64,000 bases of DNA from Leadbetterella sp964563435 (GCA_964563435.1 CAZLXI010000009.1:70341-134340), one strand, 5' to 3'. Counted from the first letter of the stretch, positions 17,028-24,870 are shown. The notes: a model not told the origin generated them from the letters alone. Translations and numbers: made by a program.

Positions 17028-18524
17028 ATGAGTGTAAGAGTAAGATTTGCTCCCAGCCCTACGGGTCCGCTGCACATCGGCGGAGTTCGCACGGCCTTGT
17101 ATAATTATCTTTTTGCCCGGAAAACGGGGGGTAAAATGCTTCTGAGAATAGAAGATACCGATCAGTCGAGGTTTGTTCCCGGCGCACAGGACTACATCCT
17201 GGAGGCGCTGAAATGGATAGGAATAACGATCGATGAAGGTGTGGGTGCCGGTGGAGAGCTGGGGCCTTACGTACAGTCGGAAAGAAAAGAGCTCTATGCC
17301 CGGTATGCGCAGGAGCTGTTAGACAAAAAACAGGCTTACTACGCCTTCGACACAGCGGAAGAGCTGGAGCAGATGCGGAAGGAGCTGGAAGATGCGAAAG
17401 TGGATAATATCTCTTACAATGCGTTTACCCGTATGAAGATGAAAAATTCCATCACGCTGCCGGCGGATGAGGTAAAAGCAAGAATAGAAAAGGGAGAGCC
17501 TTACGTTATCCGCCTGAAAGTGCCTTTAAAAGACGAGGTCCGTTTTAAAGACCTGGTAAGGGGATGGGTGTCGGTGCACTCTTCCACCATTGATGACAAG
17601 ATTCTCATGAAATCGGATGGGATGCCCACCTATCACCTGGCCAATATTGTCGATGATCACCTAATGGAGATCACGCACGTGATCCGGGGAGAGGAGTGGC
17701 TGCCTTCCGCGCCTTTGCATATCCTGTTATACAAGGCGTTCGGCTGGCAGGCGCCGGAGTTTGCCCATCTCCCGCTTCTTTTAAAGCCGGAAGGGAACGG
17801 TAAGCTCAGTAAACGAGACGGGGTGCTGGGAGATTTTCCGGTTTTTCCGCTGGAGTGGAAAGATCCGGCAAACGGTGATATATCCCGGGGATTCCGGGAA
17901 GACGGGTATTACCCGGAGGCGGTGATGAATTTCCTGGCGCTGCTGGGCTGGAACCCGGGTAACGACCAGGAGCTGATCAGCCGCGAAGAGCTTATCGGGC
18001 TGTTTGACATTCACAATATCCAGAAGGCAGGCGCCCGCTTTGATGTAAATAAGGCCAAATGGTTCAACCAGCAGTACCTGAGAAAGAAAGATAATACGGC
18101 GCTGGCGGCCGAGCTCGACCGTGAAATAGGAAACCCGTCCCTTTCTGCCAGGATCGTGGAGCTGATGAAAGAGCGGGTGGATTTTGTACGGGAAATGAAA
18201 GCCGGTGTGCCTTTTCTTTTTACCGCGCCGGAGAAATACGACGAGGAGGTAGCCGCTAAAAAGTGGGACGATCTGGCACGAAATGCCATGCCCGTTATCA
18301 CAGGGGCGCTTTCCGGTTTAGAGAGTTTTACTTCACAGGGAATCCACGATGCCGTTTTCGGAGGGCTGGAAGCTGCCGGCATTAAACCCGGAAAGGTTAT
18401 GCAGGCGCTGCGCCTGGCCGTAACCGGGGAGGGAAAAGGGCCAGACCTGATGCTGATCATGGAGATTCTGGGGAAAGAAGAGACGGTGAGGAGGATCGGG
18501 AAAGCGGTGACTGTATTGGGGTAG
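17028..18524 (+). CDS. gltX: Glutamyl-tRNA synthetase
   Basis: This class I synthetase charges tRNA-Glu. The 498-residue protein has the HIGH signature in APSPTGPLHIGGVRTALYN near residue 16 and the KMSKS equivalent in GNGKLSKRDGV near residue 260. The C-terminal anticodon-binding helices are complete. A -7 promoter element (TAATTTTG, 16997-17004) is 23 bases before the ATG. A tRNA-Glu gene lies at 44799-44870 in this window. The gene ends at a long hairpin shared with the converging peptidase gene. Confidence 0.97.
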   Translation: MSVRVRFAPSPTGPLHIGGVRTALYNYLFARKTGGKMLLRIEDTDQSRFVPGAQDYILEALKWIGITIDEGVGAGGELGPYVQSERKELYARYAQELLDKKQAYYAFDTAEELEQMRKELEDAKVDNISYNAFTRMKMKNSITLPADEVKARIEKGEPYVIRLKVPLKDEVRFKDLVRGWVSVHSSTIDDKILMKSDGMPTYHLANIVDDHLMEITHVIRGEEWLPSAPLHILLYKAFGWQAPEFAHLPLLLKPEGNGKLSKRDGVLGDFPVFPLEWKDPANGDISRGFREDGYYPEAVMNFLALLGWNPGNDQELISREELIGLFDIHNIQKAGARFDVNKAKWFNQQYLRKKDNTALAAELDREIGNPSLSARIVELMKERVDFVREMKAGVPFLFTAPEKYDEEVAAKKWDDLARNAMPVITGALSGLESFTSQGIHDAVFGGLEAAGIKPGKVMQALRLAVTGEGKGPDLMLIMEILGKEETVRRIGKAVTVLG

Positions 18525-18541
18525 ATCCAACGCCTTATGGT

Positions 18542-18603
18542 TTTCTCACAGATTACACAGATAAGCAGAGATTTTTGATTTTATCTGTGTAATCTGTGAG
18601 AAA
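18542..18603. repeat. REP-like 23-bp inverted repeat acting as a convergent terminator
   Basis: Arms 18542-18564 and 18581-18603 pair perfectly over 23 bp around a 16-base loop. The arms contain CACAGATTACACAGATAA, a unit I recognise as frequent in intergenic repeats of many bacteria. It sits between two converging genes and would form a strong hairpin on both strands. Confidence 0.75.
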
Positions 18604-18612
18604 TATAAACCC

Positions 18613-21093
18613 TTACCGCTTCAGCGGAATATCCCGGTTGATCTCCCTGATATCTGTGTCATCACTTTGGGAATTGCCCAGCAGGTGCTCCGCAAAGTAA
18701 TCGGCCATTTTCCAGAAGAAATACTCCGTCATATTCCCGAAACCGTGACGCTGCCCCGGCAGAATTACAAATTCAAAGCGTTTATTGGCTTTAATAAGGG
18801 CCTCTGCCATCCGGATCGTGTTGGCCGGGTGAACGTTATTGTCTATGTCTCCCGTCGACAGCATCAGCTTTCCTTTCAGGTTTTTAGCCAGTTCGGTATT
18901 CTTCTCGATCAGGTAGGAAAAGGTGGTGTCGCCTTTCGGGCTAACCTTTTCGGTTACCCCGTGATGGCGTTCACTCCACCAGCGGTTATAAATATTGTTT
19001 TCATGGTTACCGGCACTGGATACGGCTACCTTGAAGAAATCGGGGTACACCAGCATGGCGGCAGTAGACATAAAGCCGCCGCCGGAATGCCCGTGGATGC
19101 CCACGCGTCCGGCATCAATGAAGCTATGGCGTGCTGCCAGTTGCTCTATGGTCACTTTCTTGTCTTCCAGGCCGTAGTCGCGCAGGTTGCCGTATCCGTA
19201 GGTGTGATACCATTTCGAGCGGGCCGGGTGTCCGCCGCGGTTACCTACGGTGATCACAATAAAGCCCAGTTGCGCAAGGCGGTCGGTACGGTCGAGGCCG
19301 CGGCCAAATGCCTTGTTCACTGCTTCGGTCTGTGGTCCGGGATACACATATTCAATAATGGGATACACCCTGGTAGAATCAAAATCAAACGGCTTGTACA
19401 TTACGCCGTAAAGGTCCGTAATGCCGTCACCGGCCTTTACTTTGAAGGGCTCGGGGAATTTGTATCCGGAAGCAAATAATTGGGAGAGATCAGCTTCTTC
19501 CAGCTTCAGGAGGAGCGTTCCCTTCGAATCGTACAGCTCCGAAACCGGTACCGTGTTCACCCTTGATGAATTGTTGACAAAGAAGCGGCCGCTTTCGCTG
19601 GCTGAAACCTGGTGGTCAAAATTGCCTTTGTTCAGCAATTTGGGCTCCCCGCCGTTAAGGGTCAGCGAATAATGGTGCAGGTAATAAGGATCTTCACCGG
19701 CCTCCCTGCCGTTGGCCGTAAAGGTGAAGGCTTGTGTTTTGGGATCATAACCCGTTATGCTCTCACAGTTGTACTCCCCGGAGGTCAGCTGTCTCACCAG
19801 GGTTCCGTCGATATTATAGAGATAGTAATGGCCCCAGCCGTCGCGTTGCGACCAGTGAATAAACTGCTGACCGTTATTAACCAGGTAGGGCCTTTGGATA
19901 TCAAGGTAAACGTTGGAGCGTTCGCTGACCACATTTCTGACCGTGCCGTCGATGTTTACGGCTACAATGTCGATACGTTTCAGGTCGCGGCTCGACCGGC
20001 TAAGATAAAATTCGCGGTTATCGCCCAGCCAGTAGCTGATATAATGTTTTCCGGTGTAGCTCGATTTGTTCCTTTCCTTCCAGAAAATGCCCAGGGTCTG
20101 GTTTTTGAAGGCAGCAACGGGAACCTGCTTTGATGTAAAGCTTTGGGAGTCAAAGATATGTAATTCTACTTCTGTAGAGTCTGTTTCTCCCGGCATCTGG
20201 TATTTGTAGGTTTCCAGCGTAGGCCGTTTGGCACCTACATTATTGATCACCCACATGGGGCTGAGGTGGCGGTTATCTTTACGGGTCACTACAAAGTGCT
20301 TTCCGTCGGGCGACCAGCTCAGCCTTACCCCTTTTCGTTTTTTCAATTCTTCGTCTTCTTTCTCGTAGCCGGTAGTGGTGCTGTACTGATCGCCGCCCCA
20401 GGCATAATACTGTACGCCGTCTTTGGTGATCTGGTGCTCCACGATGGTACTGTCTTTTTCATCTTTGATGGCCTTCTCAAAGTTGGCTCTGTCCATCCAG
20501 TAGAGGTTGTAGTCCCGTGCAAAGAAGATCCGCAGGGTATCCGGTGAATAAGAAGCCCAGGCCGGTCTTGTTTTCTCTTTGAGGGAGTCGGCCAGCTCCT
20601 TTACCTGCCGGGTGGCCAGGTCATATTCCAGGAAGAAGACCTTTTTCTTTAAAGTATCGGATTTTACTTTAAGCTTTGCGATCTCCTCTTTGGACTTGAG
20701 GGTATCTTTCGTGCTTTTTACTTCAAACCGGATCCGTTTTTCATCGTCGGTAAATTCCAGCTTTTCGATCTCGAGATGTTGCGCATCAAAAGGGTTCTTC
20801 ACGATCCGTGTGATCTGGCGTGCCAGGTCGGCATTATCAAAAAGCGGCTGTTTTGACCGGGTGACCGGATCCACCAGGTACCACCTTTTTCCTGAGGAAG
20901 TCTGATACTCATACCAGAACCGGTCAGAATGATTGATCCAGCTCGGTCTCACATCGGTGGAGAATATCCTGGTTCTGAGTTTTGTCGGGGAGAATTGGGA
21001 AGCGAGGTCATAATTGGCTTTTGCCGGCTTCTTGTGCTGGGCTACTGCATTAAAATGCAGCACTACCCATACCAGGAGTAATAGTTTTCTCAT
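18613..21093 (-). CDS. S9 family peptidase, dipeptidyl-peptidase IV type
   Basis: This 826-residue exported serine peptidase starts with a signal peptide (MRKLLLLVWVVLHFNAVAQ). The N-terminal two thirds form a DPP-IV beta-propeller; the C-terminal alpha/beta-hydrolase domain holds the nucleophile in GIHGHSGGGF (Ser near 668), the acid in STGDIDNNVHP and the His in PGQRHGFG. Such enzymes remove dipeptides after a penultimate Pro or Ala. Lysine- and glutamate-rich segments near residues 115-215 make the propeller more charged than usual. The gene stands alone, ending at the shared hairpin. Confidence 0.9.
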   Translation of the reverse strand: MRKLLLLVWVVLHFNAVAQHKKPAKANYDLASQFSPTKLRTRIFSTDVRPSWINHSDRFWYEYQTSSGKRWYLVDPVTRSKQPLFDNADLARQITRIVKNPFDAQHLEIEKLEFTDDEKRIRFEVKSTKDTLKSKEEIAKLKVKSDTLKKKVFFLEYDLATRQVKELADSLKEKTRPAWASYSPDTLRIFFARDYNLYWMDRANFEKAIKDEKDSTIVEHQITKDGVQYYAWGGDQYSTTTGYEKEDEELKKRKGVRLSWSPDGKHFVVTRKDNRHLSPMWVINNVGAKRPTLETYKYQMPGETDSTEVELHIFDSQSFTSKQVPVAAFKNQTLGIFWKERNKSSYTGKHYISYWLGDNREFYLSRSSRDLKRIDIVAVNIDGTVRNVVSERSNVYLDIQRPYLVNNGQQFIHWSQRDGWGHYYLYNIDGTLVRQLTSGEYNCESITGYDPKTQAFTFTANGREAGEDPYYLHHYSLTLNGGEPKLLNKGNFDHQVSASESGRFFVNNSSRVNTVPVSELYDSKGTLLLKLEEADLSQLFASGYKFPEPFKVKAGDGITDLYGVMYKPFDFDSTRVYPIIEYVYPGPQTEAVNKAFGRGLDRTDRLAQLGFIVITVGNRGGHPARSKWYHTYGYGNLRDYGLEDKKVTIEQLAARHSFIDAGRVGIHGHSGGGFMSTAAMLVYPDFFKVAVSSAGNHENNIYNRWWSERHHGVTEKVSPKGDTTFSYLIEKNTELAKNLKGKLMLSTGDIDNNVHPANTIRMAEALIKANKRFEFVILPGQRHGFGNMTEYFFWKMADYFAEHLLGNSQSDDTDIREINRDIPLKR

Positions 21094-21336
21094 AAGTAAG
21101 ATTACTGTTATAGGTTTGAAAAATGCGAAAATATTGAAAAATGCGGATCATTCCCCTTTTTTTCGAAAATTAGTCTGTTTTCTCTTTTTTTTAGGAATAA
21201 TTCAGGACTTTCGAAGGGGTCTGGTACCGTTTAATAAAAATGCGCTTTCCTGTAGGTATTGTTCAAAATTATTGTTATACTTTTGAAGTGCGATATAAGT
21301 GTTGTCCTATAAAACAGAAAATTAAAGCATATAGTT
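21094..21336. other. Intergenic region upstream of the S9 peptidase and the microprotein
   Basis: This AT-rich stretch holds the control region of the leftward S9 peptidase and a -7 element on the plus strand (TACTTTTG, 21278-21285) about 50 bases before the candidate microprotein. No well-spaced -33 element is visible. Confidence 0.35.
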
Positions 21337-21402
21337 ATGAAAGAAAAAGTGGGAGTTTTTGTCGTGTTGCTTCTTTTGATATTAGGAATTATGGGAATGT
21401 AA
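21337..21402 (+). CDS. Candidate 21-residue single-membrane-segment microprotein
   Basis: The frame ATG to TAA encodes MKEKVGVFVVLLLLILGIMG plus a final Met: two Lys at the N-terminus and then an uninterrupted hydrophobic stretch of about 16 residues. This is the profile of small bacterial membrane proteins or type I toxin peptides. A -7 promoter element lies about 50 bases upstream. There is no strong Shine-Dalgarno, which is normal in this phylum. Hydrophobic runs of this length can arise by chance in AT-rich DNA, so support is moderate to low. Confidence 0.3.
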   Translation: MKEKVGVFVVLLLLILGIMGM

Positions 21403-21624
21403 TTTATCTCTTGGAAGAGGAGGTAAATGCAGGGAAGCAATGAGTTGTGATCGGACGTAAGATTATTAGAGAATTTGCGGAAGTAAGGGTTTATATCAGA
21501 CCTTCCGAGGGTATTTGTTTGCATCTGTCGATAATAGAATGATGATAGATTCGGGAAAGCCATTTAAGGAGTATATCTTTAGAGGGTTTTTCAGGGGTTT
21601 TTGCAGTGTTAGTTAGAAATTAAC
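21403..21624. other. Intergenic region between microprotein and REP-like hairpin
   Basis: About 220 bases without a gene I can support. Open frames on both strands here have no recognisable content. Confidence 0.3.
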
Positions 21625-21670
21625 GCCACGGATGTTCGAATTTTCCATATTAAATTCGTGCATTCGTGGC
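21625..21670. repeat. REP-like inverted repeat (CCACGAATGCACGAATT type)
   Basis: Arms 21625-21643 and 21652-21670 pair over 19 positions with wobbles and one mismatch around an 8-base loop. It lies 18 bases after the XRE gene's stop (leftward) and ends in T-rich sequence, so it may also serve as a terminator. Similar arms are common in Bacteroidota intergenic repeats. Confidence 0.6.
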
Positions 21671-21688
21671 CATTTTTTTACGGTAAAA

Positions 21689-22117
21689 TCAGGACAGGTT
21701 TTGATTCTGACCGATCAGTCTTTCCAGCCTGATCATCATTTCGTCTTTTTCACGCAACATACGTTCGTAAAGCTGAATCTTCTCTTCGTGAAGCTGAACC
21801 ATTTTTTCCAATGGATTGATAGTAGGGTAGTAGTTGAACAGGGCATTGCCGGTAGCATGATCGTTGTTATTGACCGTATTAGCGATAATGGTGATCGCCT
21901 TTTCCTCATCGAAATTCTTAATGGCAATATCCGGTATTTTAAGAGCCCTGGAAACCTTGTAAAGAACTTCAGGTTCCAGCACTTCCTTTTGTTCCATCAG
22001 GGAGACCTTTTTCTGGTTCCAGTCTTCGCCCAGCTCATTCGCGAGCGCTTCCTGTTTAATGCCCAGCATCTCCCGAAATCGCTTAACATTCCGTCCTTCA
22101 TGAATCTTAGGTTCCAT
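21689..22117 (-). CDS. XRE-family HTH regulator with C-terminal coiled coil
   Basis: The 142-residue protein has an N-terminal helix-turn-helix (NVKRFREMLGIKQEALANEL, residues ~10-65). The middle contains AITIIANTVNNND, and the C-terminal third is a heptad-rich helix (LEKMVQLHEEKIQLYERMLR) likely to dimerise. This layout is common in Bacteroidota regulators of unknown target. The upstream region has three ATCCC-containing repeats spaced 20-21 bases, a plausible self-operator. It lies next to the sigma/dCas12f locus on the other strand; a functional link is only inferred from position. Confidence 0.8.
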   Translation of the reverse strand: MEPKIHEGRNVKRFREMLGIKQEALANELGEDWNQKKVSLMEQKEVLEPEVLYKVSRALKIPDIAIKNFDEEKAITIIANTVNNNDHATGNALFNYYPTINPLEKMVQLHEEKIQLYERMLREKDEMMIRLERLIGQNQNLS

Positions 22118-22177
22118 ACTTCTATCCGATTAAGCCGTTCAAACTTAGCTTTTTTTTTAATTGTAAATTTAGGTAAA

Positions 22178-22226
22178 TTATCCCGTAATTTAACTAGGAT
22201 ATCCCTTTTATAACTGGATTATCCCG
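22178..22226. promoter_or_regulatory. Three ATCCC iterons upstream of the XRE regulator
   Basis: ATCCC occurs at 22180-22184, 22201-22205 and 22221-22225, a spacing of 21 and 20 bases, or two helix turns. The second and third copies share the longer unit TAACT(A)GGAT(T)ATCCC. This face-of-helix spacing, just upstream of a DNA-binding protein gene, suggests an operator. Confidence 0.45.
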
Positions 22227-22278
22227 ACATTTTCTCCTTTTTTTGCACCCATTCAATACCTTTTAAATAAAATCATCA

Positions 22279-22338
22279 ATGAAACTGAAAAAATTACATA
22301 AACAAAAGCCCGGGGATCCTTCAGGGGCTGTAGAATAG
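22279..22338 (+). CDS. Very short open frame, 19 codons, doubtful
   Basis: ATG to TAG encodes MKLKKLHKQKPGDPSGAVE, a basic then polar peptide. It lies between the two XRE genes in a 237-base gap. It recalls the short leader-like peptides of some modified-peptide systems, but there is no core motif and no modifying enzyme nearby. It is listed only because the gap holds nothing else. Confidence 0.12.
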   Translation: MKLKKLHKQKPGDPSGAVE

Positions 22339-22354
22339 CAGGTGCGGAGCTGCG

Positions 22355-22603
22355 TCAGGGTCTGAGTGGCTGTCGTTGAACCTTCATGTCTCTGCAGATA
22401 TATTCCAGCAACCGGCAGGGATCTTCGTCAATGGCTTTGGCTACGATATAGATTTCATCCGCTCTCATTTTCAGAGAGTCTTTCGAGGCGAATTCACTTA
22501 TCCTGTTAGGACGGATTCCCGTGGCGCGGGACAATGCAGCCTGGTTGATGGCTTTACTGTCAAGATACCTTCCAAAACTTGTCCTGTGGTTCTTGTTGCT
22601 CAT
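22355..22603 (-). CDS. Small XRE-like HTH protein
   Basis: The 82-residue protein is almost entirely one helix-turn-helix domain: SFGRYLDSKAINQAALSRAT then GIRPNRISEFASKDSLKMRA and a closing helix. No effector domain is present. It starts 119 bases from the rightward start of the 57-residue ORF that leads the sigma/dCas12f genes, so it is the nearest candidate regulator of that operon. Confidence 0.7.
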   Translation of the reverse strand: MSNKNHRTSFGRYLDSKAINQAALSRATGIRPNRISEFASKDSLKMRADEIYIVAKAIDEDPCRLLEYICRDMKVQRQPLRP

Positions 22604-22722
22604 TGCATTCAGGTTAATCGATATAAATATATTAGAATCCGATACGATAATTTGGTGCTTATACTTATATTAAGTATGTTTATATTGAAAATCGATATGT
22701 ACCTAAAATCACAAGACAACTT
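22604..22722. promoter_or_regulatory. Divergent control region of the XRE gene and the sigma/dCas12f operon
   Basis: The region contains a palindrome ATACTTA-TAT-TAAGTAT (22661-22677) and two direct copies of AATCGATAT (22616-22624 and 22690-22698) placed symmetrically around it. No exact TAnnTTTG promoter is visible on the plus strand. The repeated elements suggest binding by the adjacent XRE protein. Confidence 0.4.
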
Positions 22723-22896
22723 ATGCAAATTGACATCCTACTGATTGAACCCGTCAGATACCGCGATGCCCTCTTAGGATTATTGAAAGTGGCGGAAGTG
22801 AAAGACCTTACCGAAAAGCTGGCAGATGATGTAAAGCTTATTTATCAGTTGATCGACCTGATCGAAGCAAAGATCCCGACCGGGAACAACGGCTGA
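22723..22896 (+). CDS. 57-residue protein leading the sigma/dCas12f operon
   Basis: The frame ATG 22723 to TGA 22896 encodes a small acidic protein beginning MQIDILLIEPVRYRDALLGL and continuing with helical, heptad-like sequence (VKDLTEKLADDVKLIYQLID). It has GC content and codon use like its neighbours and ends 14 bases before the sigma gene start. I do not recognise a family. The position suggests an accessory factor, for example an anti-sigma-like or adaptor peptide, but this is inference only. Confidence 0.5.
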   Translation: MQIDILLIEPVRYRDALLGLLKVAEVKDLTEKLADDVKLIYQLIDLIEAKIPTGNNG

Positions 22897-22910
22897 TCAC
22901 TTTTTGGCTG

Positions 22911-23822
22911 ATGAAGCTCCAGGGGCCCTTTAACCGGGGGCACAGCCTAACTATTTATACTAAACCCTTACCTGACATGACTAGCAGTATTACCTTAGAA
23001 AACACGTATTTCGACAAATTAAAAAGAGGAGACGAGGCCGGATTAACCTATTTTTACAGCCGTTTTTACCGTTGGTATGCTTACAGGGCCTACCGTTATA
23101 TCCGGGAAGACCTGGATGCGCATTGTGCTGCACAGGAAGCTTTTCTGCGGCTGTGGATCTTCCGGGAAAGCATTGAAGATGTGCCTCATTTGCACCGGTT
23201 TATAAGTAACCAGTTAAAGGAGACCGCAAAGGATTACCACAGGAAGCGCAGCAACCAGTTTCGCCGGAAGCTGCTGTGGTTTTTCGATTATGATGATCCC
23301 GAAAGCCTGATGGCCGGGAGTTGCCCGGAGTGGGAGGAGCGGCCTTTACTCGAAATAGAAGAGCCGGATGAGCAGGACTCGGAGAGACTGGAATCTCTGA
23401 GAAGGTTGCTGCCTCATCTTGACCGGGAGCAACAGCTCTTTATCCGGCTTTGCCTCAAATTCGATTTCAATTATGAACGCATAGCCTTTTATCTGGGAGG
23501 CATCCGCGAGTATGAGGTAGCCCGGCGGGTCAGTAAGTGTATTGAGCAGTTGAAAAGCCTGCTGGCCGACAGCCGAAAACTGTCGCAGGTCACCCGTACG
23601 CACTCGTTCAGGATAGATGAGCGTCTGAGTTCCGAGCAGGCCGATATCCTCCGGCTGCGTTATGAGCTGGGCAATTCATTTGAAGAGATTGCCACTCGTC
23701 TCCGGCTGACTCCGGCGAAAGTAAGAACCCTTTTTATTCAGGCATTCACCATTGTTAAAACTAAGTATGGAAAAAGTAATCCTCACACGAAAAGTACAGC
23801 TGATCATCAACTGCAGGGATAA
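22911..23822 (+). CDS. ECF sigma-70-family factor with two region-4-like segments, paired with dCas12f
   Basis: The 303-residue protein (281 if ATG 22977 is used) has a sigma region 2 at about 39-105 (YFYSRFYRWYAYRAYRYIRE, AAQEAFLRLWIFRESIED). Two segments resembling region 4 follow: one around 155-225 (LDREQQLFIRLCLKFDFNYE...) and a second around 230-285 (LSSEQADILRLRYELGNSFE, EIATRLRLTPAKVRTLF). Usual ECF factors have one and are near 190 residues. The first segment lacks a clear recognition helix. The gene's last 56 bases overlap the Cas12f-like gene in another frame, so the two proteins are made together. No anti-sigma factor or FecR gene follows. Inferred role: sigma subunit delivered to DNA by the dCas12f-RNA complex. 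Confidence 0.85.
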   Translation: MKLQGPFNRGHSLTIYTKPLPDMTSSITLENTYFDKLKRGDEAGLTYFYSRFYRWYAYRAYRYIREDLDAHCAAQEAFLRLWIFRESIEDVPHLHRFISNQLKETAKDYHRKRSNQFRRKLLWFFDYDDPESLMAGSCPEWEERPLLEIEEPDEQDSERLESLRRLLPHLDREQQLFIRLCLKFDFNYERIAFYLGGIREYEVARRVSKCIEQLKSLLADSRKLSQVTRTHSFRIDERLSSEQADILRLRYELGNSFEEIATRLRLTPAKVRTLFIQAFTIVKTKYGKSNPHTKSTADHQLQG

Positions 23823-24855
23823 AGAAGCCCTTAAAGAATATTATGACCGGATGTACGAATATCAACGCCTGGTCTGTAAAGCGGCCAATATGATCAACAC
23901 CCACCTGTTTTTGCAGGACCGCCTGAAAGATCTGGTGTACCTGACCACCGATGCCAAAGTAAAGCTGGCGGATGCGGCGAAAGATGAAGACGGGATCCTG
24001 ACCACATCCCACATGAATTCCGTTTACAGGACACTCAGCGCCCATTTCCTGAAAATTTTGCCTTCCACCACGCTGAGCAACCTCAACCAGGCGGTATATA
24101 AGACCTACCGGAGCAACCGCGAACTGTATTGGAAGGGCGAAAAATCGATACCCAATTTCAGGAAAGATATACCTATACCATTCAGCAGCCGCGATATTAC
24201 CCTTCGGGAAGAGGAAGACGGAAAGAATTTCACTTTCTCGCTTTTCAAAATACCCTTTAAGACCTATCTGGGGCGGGACCGTTCGGGTATCCGTTTGATT
24301 CTCCGGAAGATCGTCAGCGGTGAGCTTCCCCTCCGGCAGAGCGCCATCCAGATCAAAAAGAATAAGATCTACCTGCTGGCCAGTCTGGAGGCGGAAAAGC
24401 ATCAGTATGAGCCTGACGTATCGCTCATAGCCGAAGTGTCACTTTCTATTGAATATCCGCTGGTAGTAAAGATCGGGCGGGAGGAATTTCAGATCGGGAA
24501 CAAGGAAGAGTTTTTGTATCGCCGCCTGTCGATACAGGCTGCCCGGCGCCGGTTGCAGATCGCGGCATCCTGGAACAAGGGAGGAAAAGGGAGGAAAAAG
24601 AAGCTCAAAAGCATGGAAAATTACAGCGAAAAGGAGAAAAACTATATTGAGTCCAGGCTGCACCTGTACAGCCGGAAGCTGATTGATCGCTGTATCCGCT
24701 CAGGAGCCGGAACCATACTGCTGGTGAATCAGTCGTACAAGGAAGAAGTGGCCAGGGAAAACCCCCTGCTGCTGCGGAACTGGAGTTACTACGGGTTAAA
24801 ATCAAAGATAGCCTATAAAGCAAAATTGGCCAATATTCTCTTCATGGAAGAATAG
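23767..24855 (+). CDS. Nuclease-dead Cas12f/TnpB-like RNA-guided DNA-binding protein
   Basis: The 362-residue protein matches the miniature Cas12f/TnpB plan: an N-terminal wedge strand (VILTRKVQLIINC), a helical REC part (about 20-125, with YEYQRLVCKAANMINTHLF), second wedge strands (about 140-215), then RuvC. The RuvC-I strand reads EVSLSIEYPLVV (223-234) where active enzymes have GIDLGIKYPLV, so the catalytic Asp is Ser225. RuvC-II reads TILLVNQS where TI.xEN/DL is expected, so the Glu is Val320. The chain ends at KIAYKAKLANILFMEE, just where the zinc ribbon and third Asp should begin. Three independent losses make cleavage very unlikely while RNA and DNA binding parts remain. A TTG at 23752 is a weaker start. 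It overlaps the sigma gene and precedes a structured RNA. Confidence 0.88.
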   Translation: MEKVILTRKVQLIINCRDKEALKEYYDRMYEYQRLVCKAANMINTHLFLQDRLKDLVYLTTDAKVKLADAAKDEDGILTTSHMNSVYRTLSAHFLKILPSTTLSNLNQAVYKTYRSNRELYWKGEKSIPNFRKDIPIPFSSRDITLREEEDGKNFTFSLFKIPFKTYLGRDRSGIRLILRKIVSGELPLRQSAIQIKKNKIYLLASLEAEKHQYEPDVSLIAEVSLSIEYPLVVKIGREEFQIGNKEEFLYRRLSIQAARRRLQIAASWNKGGKGRKKKLKSMENYSEKEKNYIESRLHLYSRKLIDRCIRSGAGTILLVNQSYKEEVARENPLLLRNWSYYGLKSKIAYKAKLANILFMEE

Positions 24856-24870
24856 TAAAGATATGCTGGA

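Noticed and set aside
21231..21563. 110-codon leftward frame in the gap before the XRE gene
   Set aside because: Tyr/Asn/Ser-rich, no domain pattern and no promoter; typical of AT-rich non-coding DNA.
22747..22754. CCGTCAGA shared between the candidate guide and the 57-residue ORF
   Set aside because: An 8-base match is expected about twice by chance in the window, and the flanks do not match.
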